Positions 17,280-25,522 of a stretch of DNA of 64,000 nt are shown in pieces (position 1 is the first letter of the stretch; each line of letters opens with the position of its first letter). The translations under genes and the position numbers were made by a program. This DNA is from Planctomycetota bacterium (lineage in GTDB: Bacteria > Planctomycetota > Planctomycetia > Gemmatales > Gemmataceae). The notes below the pieces were generated by a model, which saw nothing but the letters and a program-made list of their open reading frames with translations, was not told where the DNA came from and searched no databases. The stretch is from assembly GCA_021413735.1 (NCBI GenBank), contig JAIOPV010000023.1:1-64000 (forward strand), in the 5' to 3' direction.

Positions 17280-18119
17280 ATGGTCACGGTGGCACCACGA
17301 GTGGACGAAAGCATCCGAATCATCACGGAACCAGCAGTCTACGTCGTCGGAAAGCAGACGATCGAAGACGCTGAGTTGTCGCGTTTTCTCGCCGATCACG
17401 GCGTCAGTTGGGAAAGCGATAGCGAGATCGCTGGCGAAGTTCTCACCGAGACCGCCGGGCGTGTCTGCTATCTGAGCTTTGCCAAGCCGCGACCGGGTGG
17501 AAACGCCGCGTACCTCACGCACATCAAGGAAGTTGGTCACGGGTCGGTTCTCGAACATGCCGTGTGGAATTTCGTCATCACGGGCGTGTCGCGAACGCTG
17601 ACACACGAGTTGGTTCGCCATCGTGCCGGCATGTCGTACTCGCAGCTTTCGCAGCGATATGTCGATGAATCCATCGCGGAATATGTCGAGCCGGACATCA
17701 TCGCGAACGACCCCGAACTGCACGCTCTTTGGCTCGAATCGGTGAAACAGGCACACGCTGCATATGTGAAGATTGCCGAGAAACTGAACGCAAAGCTCGC
17801 CGATCCGAAGGCTGCGGCCGCTGCGATGGTGCCACCAGACGCGGATCGCACGACGCGCCGCAAGACCGCTCGCCAGGCTGCTCGCAGCGTGCTTCCGAAC
17901 GCGACCGAAACGAAGATCTTCGTGACCGCGAACGCACGGGCCTTGCGGCACTTCCTCGAACAACGCGGCAGCGCCTTCGCCGAACCTGAGATTCGCAAGC
18001 TCGCCGGCAAGTTCCTCGACATCTTGCAGAAAGACGCTCCGAATCTTTTCGGCGATTACGTTCGCGTTCCACTGCCTGACGGCACTTTCGAAGTGACCAC
18101 GCCTTACAAGAAGGTCTGA
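17280..18119 (+). CDS. thyX: Flavin-dependent thymidylate synthase
   Basis: A 279-aa ThyX, which makes dTMP from dUMP using methylenetetrahydrofolate with FAD/NADPH. The signature RHRAGMSYSQLSQRYVDES begins at Arg113. It has the longer RHRAG spacing seen in some ThyX proteins, not the compact RHRX7S. Other family blocks are VLEHAVWNFVITGVSRTLTH, LPNATETKIFVTANARALRH and PEIRKLAGKFLDIL. I prefer ATG 17280 (MVTVAPRVDES). An in-frame ATG at 17223 would add 19 residues, and the ribosome-binding site is weak for either. No thyA was seen in the window. The gene is followed by a perfect 28-bp inverted repeat that could terminate transcription. Confidence 0.93.
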   Translation: MVTVAPRVDESIRIITEPAVYVVGKQTIEDAELSRFLADHGVSWESDSEIAGEVLTETAGRVCYLSFAKPRPGGNAAYLTHIKEVGHGSVLEHAVWNFVITGVSRTLTHELVRHRAGMSYSQLSQRYVDESIAEYVEPDIIANDPELHALWLESVKQAHAAYVKIAEKLNAKLADPKAAAAAMVPPDADRTTRRKTARQAARSVLPNATETKIFVTANARALRHFLEQRGSAFAEPEIRKLAGKFLDILQKDAPNLFGDYVRVPLPDGTFEVTTPYKKV

Positions 18120-18130
18120 GTTAAGATGGA

Positions 18131-18208
18131 TCTCACGCAAAGCCGCAAAGCCACAAAGAAGACAGAAGTTCGTTTTCTTCCTTTGTGGCTTTGCGGCTTT
18201 GCGTGAGA
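18131..18208. repeat. Perfect 28-bp inverted repeat
   Basis: Arms 18131-18158 and 18181-18208 are exactly complementary (core acgcaaagccgcaaagcc) around a 22-base loop rich in gaagacag/ttcttc. The repeat sits between thyX and the cysteine-cluster gene. It may act as a transcription attenuator, but no T-run follows the stem. Confidence 0.9.
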
Positions 18209-18217
18209 TTATCAATC

Positions 18218-18712
18218 ATGGCCACTGAAGTTCGGCAACTCGTTCTCGCCATATACGCGGAAGCCGATGCTGCCGTGGCTGCGGCCGGTCCGCGTTGCGA
18301 TGCGTCGGGCCGTTGCTGTCGCTTCACCGAATACGACCACACACTGTTCATCTCGCACTTTGAAGCGGAAATCCTGCTCGAAACCGCGCCGCCATATTCA
18401 CAGCCCGTCACTCGCGATGGTTGCCCCTTTCAGGTGAATGGCCTTTGCACCGCTCGCGACGCTCGCCCGCTCGGTTGCCGCATCTACTTCTGCGATCCGA
18501 CCTACACCGATCGCATGATCGACATCACGGAAACAGCCATCGCGAAGTTGAAGGCCATCGCGAACGAACACGACACCGGCTGGAACTACGCCCCGCTACA
18601 TCACTTCTTGAACGCGGCACAGCGACAGGGGCCAGCCGTTTCCCCGCCGGATAGCATGAACCCACCGGATTCCCGGTTCTCGTTGCCGGTGGTTCACCCT
18701 GCAAGTGAGTGA
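18218..18712 (+). CDS. YkgJ-like cysteine-cluster protein
   Basis: A 164-aa protein with a putative metal-binding cysteine cluster. ATG 18218 directly follows the inverted repeat; only a weak GTGAG lies upstream. The cysteines occur as CDASGRCC (residues ~28-35) and CPFQVNGLCTARDARPLGC followed by RIYFC (~70-95), the arrangement of the YkgJ (zinc- or iron-chelating) family. The C-terminal ~30 residues are Pro/Ser-rich. Its role is unknown; relatives are thought to coordinate Zn or Fe-S. The final codons overlap the region upstream of the next gene, whose start lies 28 bases beyond the stop. Confidence 0.78.
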   Translation: MATEVRQLVLAIYAEADAAVAAAGPRCDASGRCCRFTEYDHTLFISHFEAEILLETAPPYSQPVTRDGCPFQVNGLCTARDARPLGCRIYFCDPTYTDRMIDITETAIAKLKAIANEHDTGWNYAPLHHFLNAAQRQGPAVSPPDSMNPPDSRFSLPVVHPASE

Positions 18713-18740
18713 GCCATCAGTTTGCCAGGAGGTTTACCGC

Positions 18741-19973
18741 ATGCTCCGCTTCTTGGCCTCGCTGTCCCTCACGCTCGCTTTCACCTTCACACTCTCCGCA
18801 GCAGATTGGCCGCAGTTCCTCGGCCCAACACGCGATAACAACACCCCCGAAGTCGTCGAGAAGTGGAAAGACGACATCAAACCATCGTGGAAGATGCCGG
18901 TCGGTGAGTCGCACAGTTCGCCGGTAGTCGCGGGCGGAATCGTGTACGCCTTCTACCAACCGAAGGGCAAGAACGCCGACGCTCTCGCTGCGTTCGATGC
19001 CGCGAAGGGCGAACTGCTCTGGGAGAAAAGCTACGAGCGTCCCGAGTTCAAGCCGTTGTTCGGGGCTGGCCCGCGTTCGACCCCCGCAATCAGTGGCGGC
19101 TCGGTGTTCACGCTCGGCGGCACGGGCATCCTCGCCTGCTGGAACGCCAAAACCGGCGAGATCGTCTGGAAGGTGGACACGCTCAAAGAGTTCAACGCGA
19201 AGAACCTGTTCTTCGGCATCTCAACGTCGCCAATTGTCGTCGATGACAAAGTGGTCGTGATGGTTGGTGGCAAGGGAGCCGGTGTCGTGGCTCTCGACGC
19301 GAAGACCGGCAAAACCGCATGGCAATCGACTGACGAACCCGCGAGTTATTCGTCGCCGGTCTTCGTCGGCGGGCAGTTCGTGTTCCTGACCGGAGCGAAT
19401 CTCCTCGGGCTCAACGCGAAAGGCGAAAAGCTGTGGTCGGTTCCGTTCGAGGGCAAAGTCGGCAACCTGGTTGAGTCCTCGGCGACGCCCATCAAGGTGG
19501 GGGAAATGGTGATTGGCAGCACCGTGACGTCCGGTGCGATCGGCTTGCGAGTCGCGGAGAAAGACGGCAAGTTCACCAGCGAGAAGGTGTGGGATAACAA
19601 GAAGCTGACGTGTTACTTCTCGACGCCGGTGGTGGTTGGCAAGCACCTCTACATGATCAACGGCGTAGCCTCGATCACGAACCCAAACATCACTCTGCGG
19701 TGCGTGGAACTGGAGACCGGCAAGGTGGCGTGGGAGAAATCCGGCCTGGGTAAGTATCACGCGGCCCTCATTCGCTGCGGCCCAACTGGCAAGGAACGCC
19801 TGTTGATGCTCGACGACGACGGTTCGCTCACACTGATCGAACCAAACACGACCGAGTTCAAGCCGTTGATTCGCACCAAGGTTTGCGGCAAGACATGGGC
19901 ACACCCGGCGCTCGTGGACGGCAAACTCTACCTCCGCGACGAGAATGACCTGATGTGCATTCCGCTGAAGTGA
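18741..19973 (+). CDS. Secreted PQQ-like beta-propeller (BamB-like) protein
   Basis: A 410-aa exported protein. ATG 18741 has a textbook AGGAGG eight bases upstream and opens a signal peptide (MLRFLASLSLTLAFTFTLSA) followed by ADWPQFLGPTRDN, the standard planctomycete PQQ-propeller start. Repeated blade motifs are visible: ALAAFDAAKGELLWEKSYE, ILACWNAKTGEIVWKVDTL, VVALDAKTGKTAWQS, LLGLNAKGEKLWSVPF and LRCVELETGKVAWEKS. They total about seven blades. The family includes BamB and PQQ-dependent dehydrogenases. No dehydrogenase active-site motif is visible, so a structural or binding role is more likely than catalysis. Confidence 0.9.
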   Translation: MLRFLASLSLTLAFTFTLSAADWPQFLGPTRDNNTPEVVEKWKDDIKPSWKMPVGESHSSPVVAGGIVYAFYQPKGKNADALAAFDAAKGELLWEKSYERPEFKPLFGAGPRSTPAISGGSVFTLGGTGILACWNAKTGEIVWKVDTLKEFNAKNLFFGISTSPIVVDDKVVVMVGGKGAGVVALDAKTGKTAWQSTDEPASYSSPVFVGGQFVFLTGANLLGLNAKGEKLWSVPFEGKVGNLVESSATPIKVGEMVIGSTVTSGAIGLRVAEKDGKFTSEKVWDNKKLTCYFSTPVVVGKHLYMINGVASITNPNITLRCVELETGKVAWEKSGLGKYHAALIRCGPTGKERLLMLDDDGSLTLIEPNTTEFKPLIRTKVCGKTWAHPALVDGKLYLRDENDLMCIPLK

Positions 19974-19982
19974 AGACCCACG

Positions 19983-20035
19983 TTTAGCCGCCGCCCCGAT
20001 GGGGCGGTGTTTGCGAACCGCTCCGATGGGGCGGT
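19983..20035. repeat. REP-like hairpin pair with TTTAGC tail
   Basis: TTTAGC at 19983-19988 (GCTAAA on the other strand) is followed by a perfect hairpin ccgcccc-gat-ggggcgg (19991-20007). A degenerate second copy of the hairpin lies at 20019-20035. It belongs with the GCTAAA-tailed group described elsewhere in this annotation. Confidence 0.75.
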
Positions 20036-20064
20036 CGCTTCACGAATGTGCCCGCAGGTGCCCC

Positions 20065-20598
20065 GTGATCGTCGGGTTAATTATCGCCGCGCTCCTGGTG
20101 GTGCTCGGGACGGGTGCCGGGTCGCGGCAGCTTCGCACCCTGCGCCGCGTCCATGACGAACCATTCATGCCCGACGTGGACCGGCGATACTTCCGCGGGC
20201 AGGGTCGCCGTCGGCTCGTTGCGTCCGGGTTGTTGGTGGTCATTGGCCTGCTGATCGCGTTCTACTATGTCTCCGGCATGGACGCCCGCATGGACGAACT
20301 CGGCGAGAATCGTCCCGAAAGGCAGCCGTCCGAGGACGACAAGAACTTCGCTCGCATGGTTGCGGTGTACTGGATCGGCGTGATCTTGCTGGTGGGCGTA
20401 GTGTTGCTGGTGGCCGTGATCGATTTCTGGGCGACGCGAGTGTACTGGATGGCTCGCTATCGCGAGATCAAGACGGACCACGACACGAAACTTCAGCGTG
20501 ATCTGGCGGTGTATCGGCAGCAGAAGTTGAACGACCGCGTGAAGGGGCTCAAGAAGCCGACCGACGACACGACCCCCGAAGGCGAACCGCCGCTGTAA
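20065..20598 (+). CDS. Membrane protein with three transmembrane segments
   Basis: A 177-aa integral membrane protein of unknown function. I chose GTG 20065, which begins directly in the first membrane segment (VIVGLIIAALLVVLGTGAG). Longer frames read through the upstream repeat. Further segments are LVASGLLVVIGLLIAFYYVS and IGVILLVGVVLLVAVIDFWA. Between them lies an acidic loop (MDELGENRPERQPSEDDKNF). The cytoplasmic C-terminus is charged (REIKTDHDTKLQRDLAVYRQ). No enzymatic motif is visible. It converges on the MoxR gene, 52 bases away, and shows no clear operon partner. Confidence 0.7.
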   Translation: MIVGLIIAALLVVLGTGAGSRQLRTLRRVHDEPFMPDVDRRYFRGQGRRRLVASGLLVVIGLLIAFYYVSGMDARMDELGENRPERQPSEDDKNFARMVAVYWIGVILLVGVVLLVAVIDFWATRVYWMARYREIKTDHDTKLQRDLAVYRQQKLNDRVKGLKKPTDDTTPEGEPPL

Positions 20599-20650
20599 TG
20601 ACCTGTACTTGTTTTTCTGTGGACCGCGATCGGCAGACGATATTGCAGTT

Positions 20651-21631
20651 TCACTCGAAGTAGTCTTCCGCAGCGGCCTTCTGTTTATCGGTGATCGGCA
20701 CCCTCGCATCGCCGACCAAATCGCGAACCACCACACTTGCCGTTCGCTTCCGCAGTCGGCTCTCGGGCTTCAGAATCAGCCGATGCGCCAGCACGGGCTG
20801 TGCCATTTTTTTCACGTCATCGGGTAACGCAAAATCACGACCACTGACCGCCGCGAGAGCCTGTGCCGTGCGGAACAACGCGATTGACGCACGCGGACTG
20901 CCGCCGAGCAGAATGTCTTCGTGGTTGCGACTCGAATGCACGATTTCGAGGATGTACCGCATCACCTTTTCATCGACGTGAATCGAGCGAATCGCCTCCT
21001 GACACGCCAACACATCCTCGGCAGGAACGACCGTCTTGAGGTCGTCGATGGGGTGCCCTTTCTGCAGCCGTGTGAGCATCTTCCCTTCTTCTTCCCGGCT
21101 CGGATAACCGAGACTCAGCCGCACGAGGAAGCGGTCGAGCTGTGCCTCGGGAAGCGGGAACGTGCCTTCCTGATCGACGGGGTTCTGCGTCGCGATCACC
21201 AGAAACGGCGGCTTCAGTACATACGTCTGCCCGTCGGCGCTGACGCGACGTTCGGCCATTGCTTCGAGGAGTGCGGCTTGCGTTCGCGGTGTGGCGCGAT
21301 TGATTTCGTCAGCGAGCAACGTCTGTGCGAACACCGGTCCGGGGCGGAACTCGAACTCGGTGGTCTTCTGGTTGAAGATCGACACGCCGGTGACGTCACT
21401 CGGCAACAAATCCGGCGTACATTGGAGGCGTTTGAAGGTGCAGCCAACGCTGCGGGCGAGGGCGCGAGCGAGCATGGTCTTGGCGACGCCGGGCACGTCT
21501 TCGAGGAGGATGTGCCCTTCGGAGAAGTACGCGGCAATGGCGAGTGTGAGTTGCGGTCGCTTGCCGATGATGACCTTCTCGATGTTCGAGATGATTCGGG
21601 CAGCGGTGGCGGCAACGTCGATATCGGGCAT
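20651..21631 (-). CDS. MoxR-family AAA+ ATPase
   Basis: A 326-aa MoxR-type AAA+ ATPase, a chaperone-like machine that usually works with von Willebrand A (DUF58) proteins to mature or remodel other complexes. I chose ATG 21631 (MPDIDVAATAARIISNIEKV), the typical MoxR opening. Motifs are Walker A EDVPGVAKTML, pore/sensor segment TPDLLPSDVTG, Walker B LLADEINRATPRTQAALLEA, sensor 1 ATQNPVDQEGTFPLPEAQLD and sensor 2 LGGSPRASIALFRTAQA. The usual downstream DUF58/vWA partner is absent; the next gene converges. It lies divergent from rtcA, with 214 bases between the start codons. Confidence 0.92.
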   Translation of the reverse strand: MPDIDVAATAARIISNIEKVIIGKRPQLTLAIAAYFSEGHILLEDVPGVAKTMLARALARSVGCTFKRLQCTPDLLPSDVTGVSIFNQKTTEFEFRPGPVFAQTLLADEINRATPRTQAALLEAMAERRVSADGQTYVLKPPFLVIATQNPVDQEGTFPLPEAQLDRFLVRLSLGYPSREEEGKMLTRLQKGHPIDDLKTVVPAEDVLACQEAIRSIHVDEKVMRYILEIVHSSRNHEDILLGGSPRASIALFRTAQALAAVSGRDFALPDDVKKMAQPVLAHRLILKPESRLRKRTASVVVRDLVGDARVPITDKQKAAAEDYFE

Positions 21632-21845
21632 GGAGGCTTTCCGGCGGATGGATTCGCTCAGAATATCGCGCACGACGGTACAACGACGCTCGCGAACGGC
21701 GATTCCACAATGTGGAGCCGTCCGTGCCCGAGCGCCAGCGAGGACAGCGAAAAACCTCGCTGGCGCTCAGGCTCTGCCACCGCGACAATCAGTGCTACAA
21801 TTCGACGACACTGAACCGCGTTCCCTGTCTGCGTGTCCGTCCAAC

Positions 21846-22892
21846 ATGAGCAGCAGCATGATCGAACTCGACGGCTCGGAAGGCGAAGGCGGAGGACAAA
21901 TCCTTCGGTCGGCGCTCGCGCTGTCGATCCTCACCGGCAAGCCGTTCAAGCTCATCAACATTCGCGCCAACCGCTCGAAGCCTGGCCTCGCACCGCAGCA
22001 CGTCATGTGCGTGAAAGCGGCGGGCACCATCAGCGGCGCCACGTACAAGGGAGCCAGCAACGGTTCCGCGGTGCTGTATTTCGAGCCAAACGCGGTGAAG
22101 CCCGGCAAGTACGTCTTTAGCATCGGCACCGCTGGCGCAACGAGTCTTGTTCTGCACACCATCGCGTTGCCGTTGGCGTTGCGGGGCAGTTCGTTGAGCG
22201 ATATCACCATCACGGGCGGCACACACAACACCCACGCACCGTGCTACCACTTCCTCGAAACGACATGGACTGCCTATCTCCGACGAATGGGCATCGTGAT
22301 CGACGTCGAGATGATCCGCCCCGGCTTCTATCCACGAGGCGGCGGCGAGATTCGGGCCGTCATCCATCCGTGTAATCGCGTGAACGGTCTCAGCATCCTG
22401 ACGTGCCCCGAACTGACCACGGCAGGCGGCTTCAGTGCATTCGCGGATCTGCCGGAATCAGTGGGTCGCAGGCAAGCTCGTCGGCTGTCGGTGCGGTTGA
22501 AGTCAGAAGGGATCGAGTCGCACATTCCGGTGGAGCAGTGGGAAGCCGCGAATCCGGGAACGGTCGCTGCGGTGATCTTCCGACAGGCTCCGGTGCCACC
22601 GCTGTTCTTCGGATTGGGGGAACGCGGCAAGCCTGCGGAATCCGTCGCCGACGAAGCTGCCGACGAAGCGATTGCGTTTCGTGATGCGAAGTGCCCGGTT
22701 GATCCGCACTCGGCCGATCAGTTGCTGTTGCCGTTGGTGTTCAGCCCGGATGCGAGCGAGTATCGGACGTCGGAAATCACACGGCATCTGACGACGAACA
22801 TTGCAACTGTGCGGAAGTTCGTGGATCGTGATGTGACATTGGATGCAGAAGAGGGATACGCCGGAATCGTGCGCATTCCCGCTGTGGTATAA
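21846..22892 (+). CDS. rtcA: RNA 3'-terminal phosphate cyclase
   Basis: A 348-aa RtcA-type cyclase that converts RNA 3'-phosphates to 2',3'-cyclic phosphates using ATP, acting in RNA end repair. Family blocks are DGSEGEGGGQILRSALALS at the N-terminus, ANRSKPGLAPQHVMCVKAA, GGTHNTHAPCYHFLE and RPGFYPRGGGEIRAVI. The catalytic His is in EITRHLTTN (His314), where the adenylated intermediate forms. The first ATG (21846) and one four codons later are both possible, and no strong Shine-Dalgarno is seen. The next gene starts 28 bases downstream in the same direction, so it is probably co-transcribed with the FtsH-like operon. No rtcB or rtcR is present here. Confidence 0.92.
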   Translation: MSSSMIELDGSEGEGGGQILRSALALSILTGKPFKLINIRANRSKPGLAPQHVMCVKAAGTISGATYKGASNGSAVLYFEPNAVKPGKYVFSIGTAGATSLVLHTIALPLALRGSSLSDITITGGTHNTHAPCYHFLETTWTAYLRRMGIVIDVEMIRPGFYPRGGGEIRAVIHPCNRVNGLSILTCPELTTAGGFSAFADLPESVGRRQARRLSVRLKSEGIESHIPVEQWEAANPGTVAAVIFRQAPVPPLFFGLGERGKPAESVADEAADEAIAFRDAKCPVDPHSADQLLLPLVFSPDASEYRTSEITRHLTTNIATVRKFVDRDVTLDAEEGYAGIVRIPAVV

Positions 22893-22920
22893 TGCCACAA
22901 CCTCGGAGCCAAAATTCACG

Positions 22921-23604
22921 ATGTCGAATCCCGTGGCTAATGCCCTGACGATGCAGATTGCTCAGGTCGTTCCTTGCACCGAAGCAGAGGGGCCAGGGAA
23001 GCGGTTCGCGATCTGGTTTCAGGGTTGTCCGTTGCGGTGCCCAGGCTGCTGCAACCCCGAGTTCCTTCCGTTCAAGGGCGGGCAGACGAAAACCGCCGCC
23101 GAGATGGTCGAATGGTTGACACGCACCCGCGATGAATCGGGAATCGAAGGAATCACGCTTCTCGGTGGCGAACCGTTCGCACACGCGCTGCCTGCGGTCG
23201 CGCTGGCCCGAACCGCCAAGCAGCTCGGTTTGTCTGTGATGGTGTTTAGCGGATACGTCCTTGAAGATTTGCGAGCGAAAGCCGAACCCGAGATTGCGGA
23301 ACTGATCGACCTCACGGATATTCTGGTTGATGGCCCTTACGACCGCGATAAACCGGACACCGAACGCAGATGGATTGGTTCAACCAATCAGCGAATTCAC
23401 TTCCTCACAAATCGCTACCAGTTCGATGAACAGTGGCGAAAGAAAAACACGCTCGAGATTCGAGTTATCGGTCGCGAGATCAGCGTGAATGGTTTTCCGG
23501 CGAAGGATGCTGTAGGCTTGTGGAAGGGATGGACACGTAAGAAACCACTCCCGCTGGCGACACCAACTTCGTCGCCGGATTCGCGAGGGGCTGACTCGAA
23601 ATGA
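22921..23604 (+). CDS. 4Fe-4S single-cluster radical-SAM-like (NrdG-type) protein
   Basis: A 227-aa protein with the radical-SAM cluster motif CxxxCxxC at Cys36, Cys40 and Cys43 (GCPLRCPGC). GGEP follows (TLLGGEPFAHALPAVALA), as in NrdG/PflA-type activases. Starting at ATG 22921 puts the cluster close to the N-terminus as in that family. The middle block LTDILVDGPYDRDKPDTERR matches the anaerobic ribonucleotide reductase activase group. No glycyl-radical enzyme is in the window. It overlaps the next gene by 4 bases and opens the FtsH-like operon after rtcA. It may install a radical-based modification in an operon partner; that is inference. Confidence 0.82.
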   Translation: MSNPVANALTMQIAQVVPCTEAEGPGKRFAIWFQGCPLRCPGCCNPEFLPFKGGQTKTAAEMVEWLTRTRDESGIEGITLLGGEPFAHALPAVALARTAKQLGLSVMVFSGYVLEDLRAKAEPEIAELIDLTDILVDGPYDRDKPDTERRWIGSTNQRIHFLTNRYQFDEQWRKKNTLEIRVIGREISVNGFPAKDAVGLWKGWTRKKPLPLATPTSSPDSRGADSK

Positions 23605-24770
23605 CCCGTGCCGTCGTACCGCCGCGTCCGCCAGAGCCAGACGGCCCACGGCAGGTCTCGAAGTTCGAGTTCAACCTGCTGCGCATCCTGCGGTTCATGG
23701 TCGGGCACTTCCCCGCAGACCAGGGAATGCAGCTCGTTCGCGCCGCCGTCAACCGACCGGAATGCCTCAGTGCAGGGGCGGTTGATCTCATCAAGGACAC
23801 GCTTGGCAAGGCGTGCATCCTGTTTCTCGTACGGCAGGGTGCGTGGCGGAACGACAAATACCTCCGCGAAAACAACCCAACGCCGGGCCGCGTGTGGGAA
23901 CGAATCCCGCTCGAAGAACGCAGTCTGATGTTCTCGCGGCCCGTGCTGGAATTCTTGCTGTGGGCGACCGCCGAGAAGGTGAACGACACGAAAGCCGCGT
24001 GGGATGCCGCCCCGAAAGCTCTGACCCCAGCCGACGAACTGTTCTTCTGGCTGGCCTTCGACGCCACTCGCACCGATCCCGATTTGCTCGCGGCGTTGCG
24101 AAAGAAAGACGCCTTCCGGCTGAATCCGCTGTGTTGGGCGACGTTCCCAGGCGACATGGTTGAAGGCGACGAAATTACGCCGCCGAACTTCTCGCCGATG
24201 TTCGAGGGACAACGGGCGGTGTTGCTTGAATGCCTCCAACCGCACCTGATGCATCGTTGGATTCGTTCGGAGCGAATGAAGGGTCAGATGGGCGACTGGA
24301 AGAAAATGCGGCAGCAGGGTCGCGCCGAGTTCGCGGCACTGCAAGCGTTCCTGAAGGCCGCTGCGGAGGCGAAACGCACGGACCTTGCGCGGTTCGTGCT
24401 TCGCACCAACGCCGCTCTGTTCACGAGCGAGATGACGCCCGTGTTCTGGACCGGCGGCCTCCAAGGAAGCGGTCCACCGCGACTCGCTGATCGACTTGAT
24501 ACGCAGCGTTCAGCGCTCGCTGTTCCTCGGCAAATGGACATTCTCGAAGGCTGGCAGAACGCGGCGTTGAACATCGGCTACTTCGACGAGGGCTACCAGG
24601 CGAGCCAGATGTGGAAAGCCGATTGGGAAGCCGTGAATGGGAATCGTGTCGCGGCTCGTGCCCGTGCGACCGTGGAGATGCTGGAACCGCTCCGCGGTCC
24701 GGTTGGCGGACCGCCCGCAGCGAACCCCGCAGCCGCACCAAACGATAACCCCGAAGGCAGCCCTGGTTGA
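23601..24770 (+). CDS. Orphan protein of the FtsH-like operon (389 aa)
   Basis: A 389-aa soluble, mostly helical protein with no domain I recognise. Its ATG overlaps the previous stop by four bases, so it is translationally coupled to the radical-SAM-like gene. Features are a conserved-looking N-terminal block (SKFEFNLLRILRFMVGHFPA), aromatic-rich helices (LEFLLWATAEKVNDTKAAWD, PADELFFWLAFDATRTDPDL), and a C-terminal helix (GYQASQMWKADWEAVNGNRV). The last ~22 residues are Pro/Ala/Asn-rich and probably disordered. There are no transmembrane segments. The coupling implies a shared function with the AAA+ protease; it could be one of the 'X' domains reported in FtsH ternary systems. Confidence 0.75.
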   Translation: MTRAVVPPRPPEPDGPRQVSKFEFNLLRILRFMVGHFPADQGMQLVRAAVNRPECLSAGAVDLIKDTLGKACILFLVRQGAWRNDKYLRENNPTPGRVWERIPLEERSLMFSRPVLEFLLWATAEKVNDTKAAWDAAPKALTPADELFFWLAFDATRTDPDLLAALRKKDAFRLNPLCWATFPGDMVEGDEITPPNFSPMFEGQRAVLLECLQPHLMHRWIRSERMKGQMGDWKKMRQQGRAEFAALQAFLKAAAEAKRTDLARFVLRTNAALFTSEMTPVFWTGGLQGSGPPRLADRLDTQRSALAVPRQMDILEGWQNAALNIGYFDEGYQASQMWKADWEAVNGNRVAARARATVEMLEPLRGPVGGPPAANPAAAPNDNPEGSPG

Positions 24771-24819
24771 TGTCATTCGTCTGATTCTTTCTCGTGACCT
24801 CTGACCCTTTGGAGCGAAT

Positions 24820-25392
24820 ATGAGCCGAGCTTACCGCATCACCGTGAAGGAATCGGATACCCGCCATCTCAAGGCCGGGGACGAGATCTGCACGCAACTC
24901 GAAATCCTCGAAATCCTGCCACCCGAAGACATGGCCACACTCCTGAAGGAAGAACTCAAGAAACGCGGCTTCGAGGAGCAAGACGACGGCACGATGCTTC
25001 GCAAGGACGGCGAACTCACCGTCAAGATCGACCCGTGTTCCGGCGAAGTGTCGGTCAAGGCCGAGACGGAAGAGACCATTAACCAGGAAGCGAAACGCGA
25101 CGCGACTGGCTTCAACGATGTTGGCCCGAGCGAGAAGAGTCTGCGGGACCGCGTGAAGGATCAACTGAAGTCGGACCTCGACAAGAAGTTCGAGCAGGAA
25201 CAATCGCGTCTGCAAACCAAGGCGACCGAGAAGCTGGAAAAGCACCTGCAAGAGTTGCAGCCGGAAATCTCGGAGGTCGTGAATCAGGTGACTCGCGACG
25301 CTCTCAAGCAGAAGGCCCAACAGATGGGCACCGTGAAAGAGATCAGCGAGGACGCCGAGAGCGGTTCGCTGACGATCAAGGTGGAAGTCTGA
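24820..25392 (+). CDS. Orphan coiled-coil protein of the FtsH-like operon (190 aa)
   Basis: A 190-aa acidic protein with GGAG about seven bases before the ATG. Residues 1-100 form a compact alpha/beta region: YRITVKESDTRHLKAGDEIC at the start and LKKRGFEEQDDGTMLRKDGE, then DPCSGEVSVKAE. A long coiled coil follows (~105-165, with KKFEQEQSRLQTKATEKLEK). It ends in a beta-like segment (SGSLTIKVEV). The small alpha/beta start recalls the DUF1257/DUF2997-type partners of the Ycf46 AAA+ group, but this is only a resemblance. It is followed by an inverted repeat and then the AAA+ gene, and probably acts as an adaptor. Confidence 0.75.
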   Translation: MSRAYRITVKESDTRHLKAGDEICTQLEILEILPPEDMATLLKEELKKRGFEEQDDGTMLRKDGELTVKIDPCSGEVSVKAETEETINQEAKRDATGFNDVGPSEKSLRDRVKDQLKSDLDKKFEQEQSRLQTKATEKLEKHLQELQPEISEVVNQVTRDALKQKAQQMGTVKEISEDAESGSLTIKVEV

Positions 25393-25514
25393 GCTATCGG
25401 CTGTCAGCTATCAGCTTTCAGCCAAACAACCAAATCCTCAACCCGAATTCTCCGGAGCGATTGCAGATCGCCCGGAATGTCTGGCTGAAAGCTGATAGCT
25501 GACAGCTGAGAGCT
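25392..25514. repeat. Inverted repeat, 'agctatcagctttcagc' unit
   Basis: Arms 25392-25424 and 25482-25514 are complementary over 33 bases with two mismatches. The core unit gtcagctatcagctttcagc contains repeated agct words. It lies between two genes of the FtsH-like operon and could form a large hairpin in the message, setting expression ratios. Confidence 0.88.
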
Positions 25515-25522
25515 TCCAAGCA

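Noticed and set aside
20651-21631. MoxR-vWA ternary system
   Set aside because: No vWA or DUF58 partner gene is adjacent; the MoxR gene is alone and its downstream neighbour converges.
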